Part shown: piece by piece, positions 1-7,942 of the stretch
Position numbering within the stretch: the first letter of the stretch is position 1
How the letters are laid out: each line of letters opens with the position of its first letter
DNA from: an uncultured Muribaculaceae bacterium
GTDB taxonomy: Bacteria > Bacteroidota > Bacteroidia > Bacteroidales > Muribaculaceae
DNA length: 27,790 nt
Assembly: GCA_910588035.1 (NCBI GenBank)
Contig: CAJUPY010000026.1
Location: 1 to 27,790 of the forward strand
Direction of reading: 5' to 3'
Notes under the pieces: generated by a model
What the model saw: the letters and a program-made list of their open reading frames with translations, nothing else
What the model was told of the DNA's origin: nothing
The model's database searches: none
Position numbers and translations under genes: made by a program

Positions 1-53
1 CCGTGACCTCCTGCGTGACAGGCAGGCATTCTAACCAGCTGAACTAACGCACC
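1..53 (-). tRNA. tRNA-Asp (GTC), 3' part cut by window edge
   Basis: Read on the minus strand from 53 down, the sequence begins GGTGCGT TA GTTC, followed by a D-loop of AGCTGGTTA, and then an anticodon arm CCTGC-CTGTCAC-GCAGG. The five stem pairs are perfect and the loop carries GTC, which decodes Asp codons. The variable region and the T arm run off the left edge, so roughly 20 nt of the mature tRNA are missing. A matching promoter lies at 108-139. Confidence 0.93.
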
Positions 54-107
54 AGAGTTTGTTTTTCTATTTCAATTTGCGCTTGAGTTATCTCTCGTTT
101 GCGAGTG

Positions 108-139
108 CAAAGGTATAACAGAATTCTGAACCTTGCAAG
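108..139 (-). promoter_or_regulatory. promoter of tRNA-Asp
   Basis: On the minus strand there is a -7 box TACCTTTG (108-115) and a -33 element CTTG (136-139; consensus TTTG) separated by 20 nt, the spacing expected for the Bacteroidota primary sigma factor. Transcription would start near 101, leaving a leader of about 48 nt before the mature tRNA 5' end at 53. The box and its downstream flank match the tRNA-Met promoter at 18 of 20 positions. Confidence 0.72.
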
Positions 140-194
140 CATTTTCAAAAAAAAATCTCAATTTCGTGTGTTTTTCTCCATAATTGCCAACTTT

Positions 195-1580
195 TCACCT
201 TTTATTCTTCTGAAAATTGACTGTATTGACAGCTACTTCAACTTCAGGTTCCTTTAATCTCACCTCGAGATATCGGGCGAGCTCCTCCCGTTGTTTTGGG
301 ACCAGACCCTCCGGGGCATTGACAAAAGCCATGAAAACGGTGTCGGTGTTGGTTTTACTTCCGCTGTCGACATCAGAGACTATCAACTGCGAGAGTGCGA
401 GAGACTCTACCTTCGGGAACAATACTTTTACTTCAGGAAGCACATCACGGGTCGAGCGCGAGAAGCGGTCGGTTGATGCGAGCAGATTTCTGAGAGAGTC
501 GACCATTTGCTGACGCCGGTCGATTTCCTGCTGAAGTACGGCATAGAATTGGCCTGCATCACGGCTGTCATCACGGTTGCCTATCGAGTAGCCCTGTTTT
601 ATCGTGAGCACCGTTCCGCCGAGACCGGCAGAATCGAGTTTATTCATCATAGCCAGCTGCAATGAGTCTTTCGGTAGCTCTTGTCCGATGAGGGTCACAT
701 TGATGTGGCGTTTACCCTGCTCCACAAATTCGCGATGGGAAAGCACCTGCGTGTTCGGGAAGACCATCTCATTTTCGACAAAATAAGAGGCCGCCTCCGT
801 AAAACGGTTGTTCTTGACCATCACAATCGTGAGATACGCGCTGAGAATGACAGTCGCCACCACACACACCGACACCACTGTCTTCACGCGGTGGGCACGC
901 GCGTCATCTTTGACAACAGCCGGTCTGTAGCCCATCAGTTTCACTCCGATCCATGTCGCGAAGAGAATGAAAATGGCATTTATAAAGAAAAGATAGAGCG
1001 CGCCGAAGAAATAGTGGGGCTGAAGTGTCGCTATGCCATATCCCGCCGTGCAGAGTGGAGGCATCAGAGACGTTGCTATCGCGACCCCCGGCATCACCTG
1101 ACCTTTATTCCGGCATGCTATGCTGACAATGGCGGCCGCTCCGCCGAAAAGTCCGACAAAAACATCGTAGATTGTCGGAGAGGTGCGGGCCAGCAGCTGG
1201 CTGCTGCCGCCATAAACAGGCGATATGAGAAAGTAGACTGCCGATGTGGCGAGCGACATTACGACGGCCATGAAGATATTTTTCATGCTGCGTCTCAACA
1301 AAGGATAGTCACTGGTCCCGATCGCGACACCCATGCCGATGATAGGCCCCATCAGCGGGGAGATCAACATCGCGCCGATGATGACCGGAACACTGTTTGT
1401 GTTGAGACCCACCGATGCGATGATCATGGCGATTATAAGAATCAGCAACTGTGATCCCTTGAACGAGACACCGGCTACAACCTCGCTCTCGACCTGATTC
1501 TGGTCGAGCAGATCGGCCGAGATATTGAAATATGACAAAATCTCGGCCTTGAGTTTGGCTAAATACTGAGTTAACTGCAT
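195..1580 (-). CDS. DUF389 family membrane protein
   Basis: The 461-aa product looks like a member of the DUF389 / TIGR00341 family of integral membrane proteins, whose biochemical role is not established. After a soluble N-terminus (about 1-38), a run of hydrophobic segments spans about residues 40-215, including a glycine/proline-rich stretch with the family-like IIGAMLISPLMGPIIGMG. One more hydrophobic segment lies near 235-255. The C-terminal ~200 residues are soluble, charged and probably face one compartment as a regulatory or binding domain. The ATG at 1580 begins MQLTQYL. It is the last gene of a minus-strand run with the PAP2 gene 58 nt upstream. That gap holds a weak inverted repeat (TTGTTAA/TTAACAA, about 1602-1618), so it may be separately expressed. 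No convincing terminator hairpin follows the stop; only AT-rich sequence is present. Confidence 0.82.
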   Translation of the reverse strand: MQLTQYLAKLKAEILSYFNISADLLDQNQVESEVVAGVSFKGSQLLILIIAMIIASVGLNTNSVPVIIGAMLISPLMGPIIGMGVAIGTSDYPLLRRSMKNIFMAVVMSLATSAVYFLISPVYGGSSQLLARTSPTIYDVFVGLFGGAAAIVSIACRNKGQVMPGVAIATSLMPPLCTAGYGIATLQPHYFFGALYLFFINAIFILFATWIGVKLMGYRPAVVKDDARAHRVKTVVSVCVVATVILSAYLTIVMVKNNRFTEAASYFVENEMVFPNTQVLSHREFVEQGKRHINVTLIGQELPKDSLQLAMMNKLDSAGLGGTVLTIKQGYSIGNRDDSRDAGQFYAVLQQEIDRRQQMVDSLRNLLASTDRFSRSTRDVLPEVKVLFPKVESLALSQLIVSDVDSGSKTNTDTVFMAFVNAPEGLVPKQREELARYLEVRLKEPEVEVAVNTVNFQKNKR

Positions 1581-1638
1581 GGTTTGCTCATAAATAAACG
1601 TTGTTAATTATTAACAATCCATGCAACCGTTTGGTTTG

Positions 1639-2343
1639 TCAATCGAGAGCAAGCAACATGATCGCGATGATGATCGCGAGTCCTATGACAACGCTACCGT
1701 CGATGCTGCGATAAGCGATTGTGCGGCCGTTGACAGTAAGGAAATATTGCTTTGGCCGCGCACGCTTCATCTCTCCGTGCACAAGTTGCCGCACGATCAG
1801 CCTGAACACACACCAGACGACAATGGCTATCAACGAACCGATTATGCCGCCTACGATCAGGTCGCCGGGATAATGCACACCGAGATAGATGCGCGAGTAG
1901 GAGTTGACAAACGCCCACAGAAAAATGAACCATTTCAGACGTGTACCGCGCCATATCAGGGCCATGATCGTCGCCAGACCAAACGAATTGGCGGCATGAC
2001 ACGACGGGAAACCGTAACGGCCTCCGCGGTAGTTGCTGACAATGTGTACGAGTTCCGACATCGGGTTCTCAAGGTTGGACGGACGCAGCCTCATGAAGTA
2101 GGGACGAATGTAGGTCGCACATATCTGGTCAGCGAGCGTGATCGTCAGAACCACCGCGATTGTCCACACAAGGGCAATGCGCCAATTGAATCCCTTGAAA
2201 AAAGCGATCAGAAAAGCCGCGTACATCGGAACCCAGATGAAACGGCCGGAGAACATGAACATGGCTCGGTCCCAGAATGGCGAATGGAGGCCGTTGAAAA
2301 ACAGGAACACTGATTGGTCGAGGTCGAGAAGTTGTGTCAGCAT
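1639..2343 (-). CDS. PAP2-family membrane phosphatase
   Basis: A 234-aa polytopic membrane protein with the three PAP2 (type 2 phosphatidic acid phosphatase) signature blocks. Block 1 is R80-x6-R87-P88, where the family usually has Lys in the first position. Block 2 is PSCH (113-116), the usual PSGH variant, with His116 as the expected acid. Block 3 is S150-R151-x5-H157-x3-D161, with His157 as the expected nucleophile. Family members dephosphorylate lipid phosphates such as undecaprenyl pyrophosphate, phosphatidate or phosphatidylglycerophosphate at the membrane outer face; the substrate here cannot be told from sequence. The start at 2343 lies 11 nt after the stop of the sulfatase-fold gene upstream, so the two are almost certainly cotranscribed. 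Confidence 0.9.
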   Translation of the reverse strand: MLTQLLDLDQSVFLFFNGLHSPFWDRAMFMFSGRFIWVPMYAAFLIAFFKGFNWRIALVWTIAVVLTITLADQICATYIRPYFMRLRPSNLENPMSELVHIVSNYRGGRYGFPSCHAANSFGLATIMALIWRGTRLKWFIFLWAFVNSYSRIYLGVHYPGDLIVGGIIGSLIAIVVWCVFRLIVRQLVHGEMKRARPKQYFLTVNGRTIAYRSIDGSVVIGLAIIIAIMLLALD

Positions 2344-2354
2344 AAGCGTGTATG

Positions 2355-4187
2355 TTATCGTGCGTCGAGGTCGCGGTATAAAATCTGAAGATAGCTTTTA
2401 GCCATTCGGGCCAGACGAGCCGTATCACCTTCGGCAAAGGTGGTCTCGCCGGCATCGAGGTCATAGACCACGGTAGCCGAATCGGTCACAAGGCCTATCT
2501 CTCCCGGATCACTGAAAAAGGAGTAGCCCGGAGCATCGGGGTCGAGCAGATTGTGGCTGAAGCGGAATGATGATGTATCGAGGCCCATTGCCCCGAGAAT
2601 GGTGGCGGCGATGTCAGTCTGGCCACCGGTGCGCCCCACTCTTCCGCGACGTTGCAAAGCACCGCCGGTCATGATGATCGGAATTGAATGACGGTCAGAT
2701 GCCCGTTCCAATCCCTTGGGGTAAGAACCATAATGGTCAGGAACCAGAATGAACAATGTGTTATCGGCCTTACCTGCCTCAGTAAGGTTGTTGATGAATG
2801 CGGCTGCACAACTGTCGGCATACTGGAATGCCGTCACAGCTTTCGGTTCATCGGGTTTGCGGGGAGACCGTGGAACATCAAACGGTTCATGACTGCTCGA
2901 GGTCTGAATGACAGTCAGAAGTGGACGGTTGCCGGTCCGCGCAAGTAGGTCGTCCAACGCACGTTGGAAAACCGGGCCGTCGGGCACACCCCATTTCGAC
3001 AGCCGCTGAGACAGCGGAAACGATTTGTCGTTGACGATTTCAGAGAAACCCGACGACATCAGATAAGCCCGCATGTTGGTGAAATTGTCGTCACCGCCAT
3101 AGTAGTATCGTGCATCATATCCGGCATCGGCCAGAACGCCCGCAATCGACGGCAACGTCTCTGCCTTGGCAACATCTTTCATCACGCTTGTTGTCGGCTG
3201 CGCGGGATACCCGCTCAAAATGGCCGGAATGCCGCGGTCGGTACGGAACCCCGACGCATAAATCCGCTCAAACAGGAGTCCGGACCGAGCTATGCTGTCA
3301 AGTTCCGTGGCCACAGACTCGCCTCCGAGCGACGGGAACAGATGGTTTGAGAAACTTTCAAGAATTATGATGCAGATGTCGGGACGGCTATTTGCAAGCA
3401 AAGGAACCGCTACCGTGTCTGAAGACGCTGCATTACGGTTCAATTCATTCATGTTTTCCATGGCGGTCTCTTCGTCATAGTAGAGAAACGCCGATGAGAG
3501 ATCGTTGACATGTGTTGCCGAATAAATCAGGCTGAACATCGGGTTGACCGCCGCATGGTTCAACCGCCGGTCGCTGCTGAAATATGCCGCGCTGAGGTTC
3601 ATGGTCGACACTGAGAATCCACCGCGTATTGGTATGAACAGCAAACCGGTAGCGAACACAGCCACTGCTGTCTGTCGCCCCCTTTTAGCGGCTGAAACAG
3701 GTTGCAGACGTCCGATTCGGTCAAGCAGCAGATAAATGGAAGTAGCTAGAAGGGTCGTAGCAACCAGTCCGCCCGCAATCTCCCAAGCCGACGCACTCGC
3801 CAATGCAAGCGACGGCGACGACGAAAAATAGAACAACGGTGTCGTGTCGAGTTTGAACCCCCAATAGCCATAGAGCACAGTGTCGAGCACGAAAACCACA
3901 CTGATCAGAAATGCCGACACTCCAAACCAGACTCTCAATGAAACCAGAAGCCATTTTCTCAAGCCGGTCCAGATTGATACAATCGACAAAAAAGCAGGAA
4001 CGACGGTCAGATATGCCGCCATGGAGGCGTCCATTCTGAGTCCGCCGAACATCACCGACAATGCGTCGAAGAAACCATATTCCGCATACTCCGCTCCATT
4101 GAAAACCATAAACAATGGTTTCAGCAACATCATCACGACGGTGAGCGTGACGAAAACCTTCAATGGGGGCAGAACAGGTTTGAACAT
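2355..4187 (-). CDS. LTA synthase / sulfatase-fold membrane enzyme
   Basis: A 610-aa protein with about five transmembrane segments in the first ~190 residues and an extracytoplasmic alkaline-phosphatase/sulfatase-like domain (about 265-560). Metal and catalytic positions typical of LtaS-type enzymes are visible: ILESFSN with E277, a Thr nucleophile candidate T316 in FRTDRG, H433 in SSSHEPF, and D484-H485 in LVPDHYG. A KWGVPDG block near 398-404 is also family-like. LtaS enzymes move glycerol-phosphate from phosphatidylglycerol; related proteins in Gram-negative bacteria transfer phosphoglycerol or phosphoethanolamine to glycans or lipids, so the substrate is uncertain. It sits 15 nt downstream of ychF and 11 nt upstream of a PAP2 phosphatase, which could recycle the lipid by-product (inference). 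Confidence 0.88.
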   Translation of the reverse strand: MFKPVLPPLKVFVTLTVVMMLLKPLFMVFNGAEYAEYGFFDALSVMFGGLRMDASMAAYLTVVPAFLSIVSIWTGLRKWLLVSLRVWFGVSAFLISVVFVLDTVLYGYWGFKLDTTPLFYFSSSPSLALASASAWEIAGGLVATTLLATSIYLLLDRIGRLQPVSAAKRGRQTAVAVFATGLLFIPIRGGFSVSTMNLSAAYFSSDRRLNHAAVNPMFSLIYSATHVNDLSSAFLYYDEETAMENMNELNRNAASSDTVAVPLLANSRPDICIIILESFSNHLFPSLGGESVATELDSIARSGLLFERIYASGFRTDRGIPAILSGYPAQPTTSVMKDVAKAETLPSIAGVLADAGYDARYYYGGDDNFTNMRAYLMSSGFSEIVNDKSFPLSQRLSKWGVPDGPVFQRALDDLLARTGNRPLLTVIQTSSSHEPFDVPRSPRKPDEPKAVTAFQYADSCAAAFINNLTEAGKADNTLFILVPDHYGSYPKGLERASDRHSIPIIMTGGALQRRGRVGRTGGQTDIAATILGAMGLDTSSFRFSHNLLDPDAPGYSFFSDPGEIGLVTDSATVVYDLDAGETTFAEGDTARLARMAKSYLQILYRDLDAR

Positions 4188-4202
4188 TGAGGCGGTCAGT
4201 TG

Positions 4203-5306
4203 TCAGACATTGAAACGGAAGTGCATGATGTCGCCGTCTTGAACGACATATTCCTTACCTTCAACCGAGAGTTTACCCGCTTCTTTGACGGCGGTCTCAC
4301 CCCCGAGTGTCACATAGTCGTCATATTTTATCACCTCGGCGCGGATAAAGCCCTTCTCAAAGTCGGTGTGGATAATTCCGGCACACTGCGGTGCCTTCGA
4401 TCCGCGCATGAAGGTCCATGCCCTGACCTCGTCGGGTCCGGCCGTGAAATAGGTCTGCAAGTCAAGAAGTGCATAGGCGGCACGAATCAGGCGGCTGACT
4501 CCCGACTCCTCGAGGCCGATTTCCTCAAGAAATTCCTTGCGCTCCTCCCAGGTGTCGAGTTCGGCTATGTCGCTTTCGGTCTGGGCCGCCACGATCAGAA
4601 TCTGCGCATTCTCATCTTTGACCGCCTCTCTGACCGCCTCGACATATCTGTTGCCCGAAACAGCCGACGCGTCATCTACGTTGCAGACATACAGAACCGG
4701 TTTATTGGTGAGCAGGAACAGTTCCTTGGCATATTTCTGCTCGTCGACGGTCTCGAACTTGACCGAACGGGCCGGCTTGCCGGCATCGAGTGCCTCCTTG
4801 AACTGACGGAGCACCTCATATTGCAGCTTGGCCACCTTGTCACCGCCGGTCTGAGCCGCTTTCTGGGTCTTGGCTATGCGGCTCTCGACAGTCTCGAGGT
4901 CTTTGAGCTGAAGTTCATAGTCAATGATCTCTTTGTCGCGCACGGGGTCGACCGATCCGTCGACATGGGTGATGTTGTCATCATCAAAGCAACGCAAAAC
5001 GTGGATAATGGCATCAGTCTCACGAATGTTGGCAAGAAACTTGTTGCCGAGTCCCTCACCCTTGCTCGCGCCCTTGACCAGTCCGGCAATGTCGACAATC
5101 TCGACGGTGGCGGGCACCACGCTCTTGGGCTGGCACATCTCGACCAGACGGGTCAGACGGTCGTCGGGAACGGTGATCACTCCGACATTGGGTTCTATGG
5201 TGCAAAACGGGAAGTTGGCCGACTGGGCCTTGGCGTTTGAAAGACAGTTGAAAAGAGTCGACTTGCCGACATTGGGCAGTCCGACAATACCACATTGAAG
5301 TGCCAT
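4203..5306 (-). CDS. ychF: YchF/OLA1-family ribosome-associated ATPase
   Basis: A 367-aa TRAFAC-class P-loop protein, near the usual ~363 aa. The N-terminus has the Walker A/G1 motif GLPNVGKST (about residues 9-17), the switch region with Pro-rich DIAGLVKGASKGEGLGNKFL, and an NxxD-like nucleotide specificity region (CNVDD). The C-terminal TGS-like domain ends with the characteristic GKEYVVQDGDIMHFRFNV. YchF binds ATP in preference to GTP, associates with ribosomes and is linked to redox and stress responses. The ATG at 5306 gives the canonical MALQCGIVGLPNVGKS start. It is the first gene of the minus-strand run and has its own promoter at 5335-5366. Confidence 0.97.
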   Translation of the reverse strand: MALQCGIVGLPNVGKSTLFNCLSNAKAQSANFPFCTIEPNVGVITVPDDRLTRLVEMCQPKSVVPATVEIVDIAGLVKGASKGEGLGNKFLANIRETDAIIHVLRCFDDDNITHVDGSVDPVRDKEIIDYELQLKDLETVESRIAKTQKAAQTGGDKVAKLQYEVLRQFKEALDAGKPARSVKFETVDEQKYAKELFLLTNKPVLYVCNVDDASAVSGNRYVEAVREAVKDENAQILIVAAQTESDIAELDTWEERKEFLEEIGLEESGVSRLIRAAYALLDLQTYFTAGPDEVRAWTFMRGSKAPQCAGIIHTDFEKGFIRAEVIKYDDYVTLGGETAVKEAGKLSVEGKEYVVQDGDIMHFRFNV

Positions 5307-5334
5307 ATATGATGATTTATTTGTTTTCTGACTG

Positions 5335-5366
5335 CAAAGTTACGCTTTTATTTTGAGTCAGACAAG
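5335..5366 (-). promoter_or_regulatory. promoter of ychF operon
   Basis: Minus-strand -7 box TAACTTTG (5335-5342) and -33 element CTTG (5363-5366), spaced by 20 nt. The predicted start near 5328 leaves a leader of about 22 nt before the ychF ATG. The sequence after the box (CAGTC) matches that in the tRNA-Met promoter. Confidence 0.68.
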
Positions 5367-5377
5367 GATATGACAAA

Positions 5378-5409
5378 TCCGGCCTGACCGAAAGAAGGGT
5401 CAGGCCGGA
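5378..5409 (-). terminator. hairpin terminator after the SusCD operon
   Basis: A perfect 12-bp GC-rich stem (TCCGGCCTGACC / GGTCAGGCCGGA) with an 8-nt loop lies 23 nt beyond the stop of the last lipoprotein gene (5433). In the minus direction it is followed by ATTTGTCATATC, a poor U-tract, so termination may be partial or Rho-assisted. It also separates the operon from the ychF promoter immediately downstream. Confidence 0.75.
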
Positions 5410-5432
5410 CGATTATTGTCAGATAACTGTTA

Positions 5433-6572
5433 TCAGATAGCGGGAGCTGTCGCGGTCTCGACTGATGAAACCGCTTGCTCTACCATTTGGGGAGCATTCG
5501 ATGTCGACACTATCTTGACAAGATAAGGATCAGACATGACATCATTGAGGCGCACTTTCAGACGATTGTCTGATGTGCATGATTTTGCCTTGAAAAGTTC
5601 AAGTTGAATCGCGTTGGTCGGGTGCGAACCCCATGAACCATCATCCATGAAACGGAATACCTGTGTCTGATTATCATTGATTGTCTCCAGAGTCGGCGTA
5701 GCAGTCATTCCAACGTTAGACCATGTGATATATCCGTCACTGGCTCCGGCAATCGTATAGACATAGGTTGTTTCACCTTGATAAGTAAAAGTATTGACAT
5801 ATTGCGCTCCACGGTAAACAAGGGCTCGCTCTGAGTCGTTATACGTGATAGGATAAGACAGATTCAACATATCGATATAATATTTCGTACCTGACTTTTT
5901 AACGACAGCCTTAGTGTATTTGGCCTTCTTGTTCTGATCGGTATAATACATGTAGTAGTCACCTGCGATATCTTTGGCAAAATCGGCCTGGCTAACCGGA
6001 ATAGTACCCTGTAAGGTACCTGCTGTCCAGACGATGTTACCGTTACGAACCATACCGGTAGCATTGGCATCAAGCTTGACTGTCAGTTTATCGTCTGCGA
6101 CCTCAGTGTGGATCCAGTCGGCATCACTTGAGAACACGACACCGCAATTTTCCTTGAAAGTATAGCTAAGTGTAACGGCGTTATCGTTGCGAGTGAGAGA
6201 TGTGAGGCCACCGAGGTCTATGATGCAACCGGCCTGAATTACGGCGACATTGGTCGAACGTGAACCGTCGCTGATATTCAACATCGCTGTGCGACCGTCA
6301 AGAGCGGCGTTAAATTCAACATCAATGAGAACTTTGTTTCCGTCAATGGTCGTTGTAAGCCACTCACCGGCATCTTTAGTCACCGTCAACGGACCGCTGG
6401 CATCGACAACAATCGAACCTTGAGAAGCATTGGCGGGGAAAGAAGTCTCGCGGCTGACTACAGGAAGTGAATTCTCGTGCTCGCTAACGTATTCGACATC
6501 GTCATCGTTGCATGCGGTGAAAACACATGCCGACGAGAGCGCGAGCAACATTATGCTAAATAATTTTTTCAT
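5433..6572 (-). CDS. BACON-domain lipoprotein of SusCD operon
   Basis: A 379-aa lipoprotein: hydrophobic signal ending in FTAC with Cys21 as the lipidated residue, followed by NDDD, an acid-rich start typical of surface-export signals. Two tandem BACON-like Ig-fold modules can be seen at about 38-116 (W71 in EWLT, ending VAVIQAG) and 118-199 (W153 in DWIH, ending IPVSQADF). Both show the strand pattern and central Trp of that domain. The C-terminal ~180 residues begin IAGDYYMYY and are beta-rich and aromatic; I do not recognise the fold. BACON domains are usually glycan- or mucin-binding or spacer modules. This is the last gene of the operon, 12 nt after the DUF4302 gene. The coding sequence appears richer in AT than the flanking housekeeping genes. 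The precise ligand is unknown. Confidence 0.8.
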   Translation of the reverse strand: MKKLFSIMLLALSSACVFTACNDDDVEYVSEHENSLPVVSRETSFPANASQGSIVVDASGPLTVTKDAGEWLTTTIDGNKVLIDVEFNAALDGRTAMLNISDGSRSTNVAVIQAGCIIDLGGLTSLTRNDNAVTLSYTFKENCGVVFSSDADWIHTEVADDKLTVKLDANATGMVRNGNIVWTAGTLQGTIPVSQADFAKDIAGDYYMYYTDQNKKAKYTKAVVKKSGTKYYIDMLNLSYPITYNDSERALVYRGAQYVNTFTYQGETTYVYTIAGASDGYITWSNVGMTATPTLETINDNQTQVFRFMDDGSWGSHPTNAIQLELFKAKSCTSDNRLKVRLNDVMSDPYLVKIVSTSNAPQMVEQAVSSVETATAPAI

Positions 6573-6584
6573 TGCAATTCAATT

Positions 6585-7922
6585 TTAACGTTTAACCAAT
6601 CGAGTAGGTTTGGCAAGCGCACCAAGGTTATTTTTGCCTTCGGTTGTAACCGGTCTCCATGCAGTCGGAGCCCATCCCCTCGGTTCAGTGCCCATACCGC
6701 CTGTGTAATAATAGAACATGGCAGAATTTTGAATTTGATTGCCATTCGCATTATAAATGAACTTGAAGTCACCAGGATTCTCAAGATCTTTCATAATGGT
6801 GAAATGTCCGTCAAAATTTGTCATGAAGCTAAAGCTTCCACTGTCATTGGTTTCGTCGGCCATAAGGAAGTAGATGTTTCTACCATTGTCAACACCCAGT
6901 TCCTGAGTGTAAATTTCAAGAGAACCTTTTGATTTGTTGTATTGGGCGATCAGATCCCATTTGCTGTTCAAACCGGTAAACCTATAGCAATTGTTGTCTT
7001 TGTCGGCAACAAGGGTGGTGTTGAAGTTTGCTTCTCTACCAATAATCATATAGTCACCGGCAAACTCATCAAAGTAAGTGTAATCGTCAGGCACGAAACC
7101 GGTCATCGAAATGTCGTTGCCGTTTGAATCTTTGCCACTGTAAATCAGCTGGTCAACATCGAAATTAAGTTGACTGATCTTGGCTCCGTTAACTTCAATC
7201 GGTTCATCGAAGCTTATACCGCCGGGAACCGGAAAGAAGTAATTTCCATCACCCTGACCTTCGCCCCAATTTACCTGAAGATAGCGCACATCAAGATCAA
7301 TGTCTGCTGTAATCTGAAGTGAACCGATTGTTCCTGCAGCTTGCGTCAAGAAAACATTATCGGCACTGGCAATAACTTTTGCCATGTAATCTTCAGCCGG
7401 TTCTGTCAGACGGCGGAGATACATTGTGTTGCCGGTACGTTTTCCACGGAGTTTGATGACGTCATCAGCGACCTCCATGATCATGAACTCAAAGTCACCG
7501 TCCTTGCCCTGATATGCTCCGCTTGAAGGGGTGGCAAATTCATGGAGCAGCTCATTGTAGGTGTCAAAAGTGAGTGTCGGACCATTGTCTTCACAGAGTG
7601 AATAAAGGCTCTTCACTTCAGTATTAGCCTCGATATAAGGCGTTTTCTGTGTCGTTTTCTTCTCATAGCGGGCAAAAACTTCAGAACCTTCAAACTTGAG
7701 GGTATATACACAACCGCCAAACTTGATGTCTCTATTGGGAAAATAATTGAAAATCCAGCCATGCTCTGAAGATGTCAACACTTTTTTGGCGTTGTCAAGA
7801 TATTCCTGAGAACGCACGGCTCCGTTGTCATCGAAGATGTCTTCCTGATCTTTGAGACACGATTGGAACATCGAAGCTACAATCGCGAACATAGAAACGA
7901 GGAATAATTTATTATATCTCAT
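6585..7922 (-). CDS. DUF4302-like surface lipoprotein
   Basis: A 445-aa lipoprotein with a signal peptide ending FQSC (Cys22), followed by LKDQEDIFDD, acidic residues suggestive of surface export. The region about 30-250 resembles DUF4302, a family found in Bacteroidota next to SusC/SusD pairs: it begins with the residues R-x-x-E-Y-L-x-x-A-K-K-V-L followed by GWIFNYFP, then aromatic beta strands. The C-terminal ~200 residues are also beta-rich. The function of DUF4302 is not established; association with an uptake operon suggests binding of the substrate or support of the SusCD complex. Its start lies 20 nt after the metallohydrolase stop and its stop 12 nt before the BACON gene. Confidence 0.82.
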   Translation of the reverse strand: MRYNKLFLVSMFAIVASMFQSCLKDQEDIFDDNGAVRSQEYLDNAKKVLTSSEHGWIFNYFPNRDIKFGGCVYTLKFEGSEVFARYEKKTTQKTPYIEANTEVKSLYSLCEDNGPTLTFDTYNELLHEFATPSSGAYQGKDGDFEFMIMEVADDVIKLRGKRTGNTMYLRRLTEPAEDYMAKVIASADNVFLTQAAGTIGSLQITADIDLDVRYLQVNWGEGQGDGNYFFPVPGGISFDEPIEVNGAKISQLNFDVDQLIYSGKDSNGNDISMTGFVPDDYTYFDEFAGDYMIIGREANFNTTLVADKDNNCYRFTGLNSKWDLIAQYNKSKGSLEIYTQELGVDNGRNIYFLMADETNDSGSFSFMTNFDGHFTIMKDLENPGDFKFIYNANGNQIQNSAMFYYYTGGMGTEPRGWAPTAWRPVTTEGKNNLGALAKPTRLVKR

Positions 7923-7942
7923 AGTAGTTTCGTTTTGATTGT

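Noticed and set aside
1602..1618. Inverted repeat TTGTTAA-TTA-TTAACAA between PAP2 and DUF389 genes considered as terminator or operator
   Set aside because: AT-only short stem with no T-tract; too weak to call a separate regulatory feature.
681..2313. Plus-strand open frames of 257 and 230 codons opposite the DUF389 and PAP2 genes
   Set aside because: His/Arg/Asp-rich translations without family resemblance, lacking promoters; the minus-strand genes have clear domain signatures.
4200..5240. Long open frame (346 codons) on the plus strand opposite ychF
   Set aside because: It lies entirely antisense to the strongly conserved ychF, has no recognisable domain, and is explained by the codon bias of the real gene.
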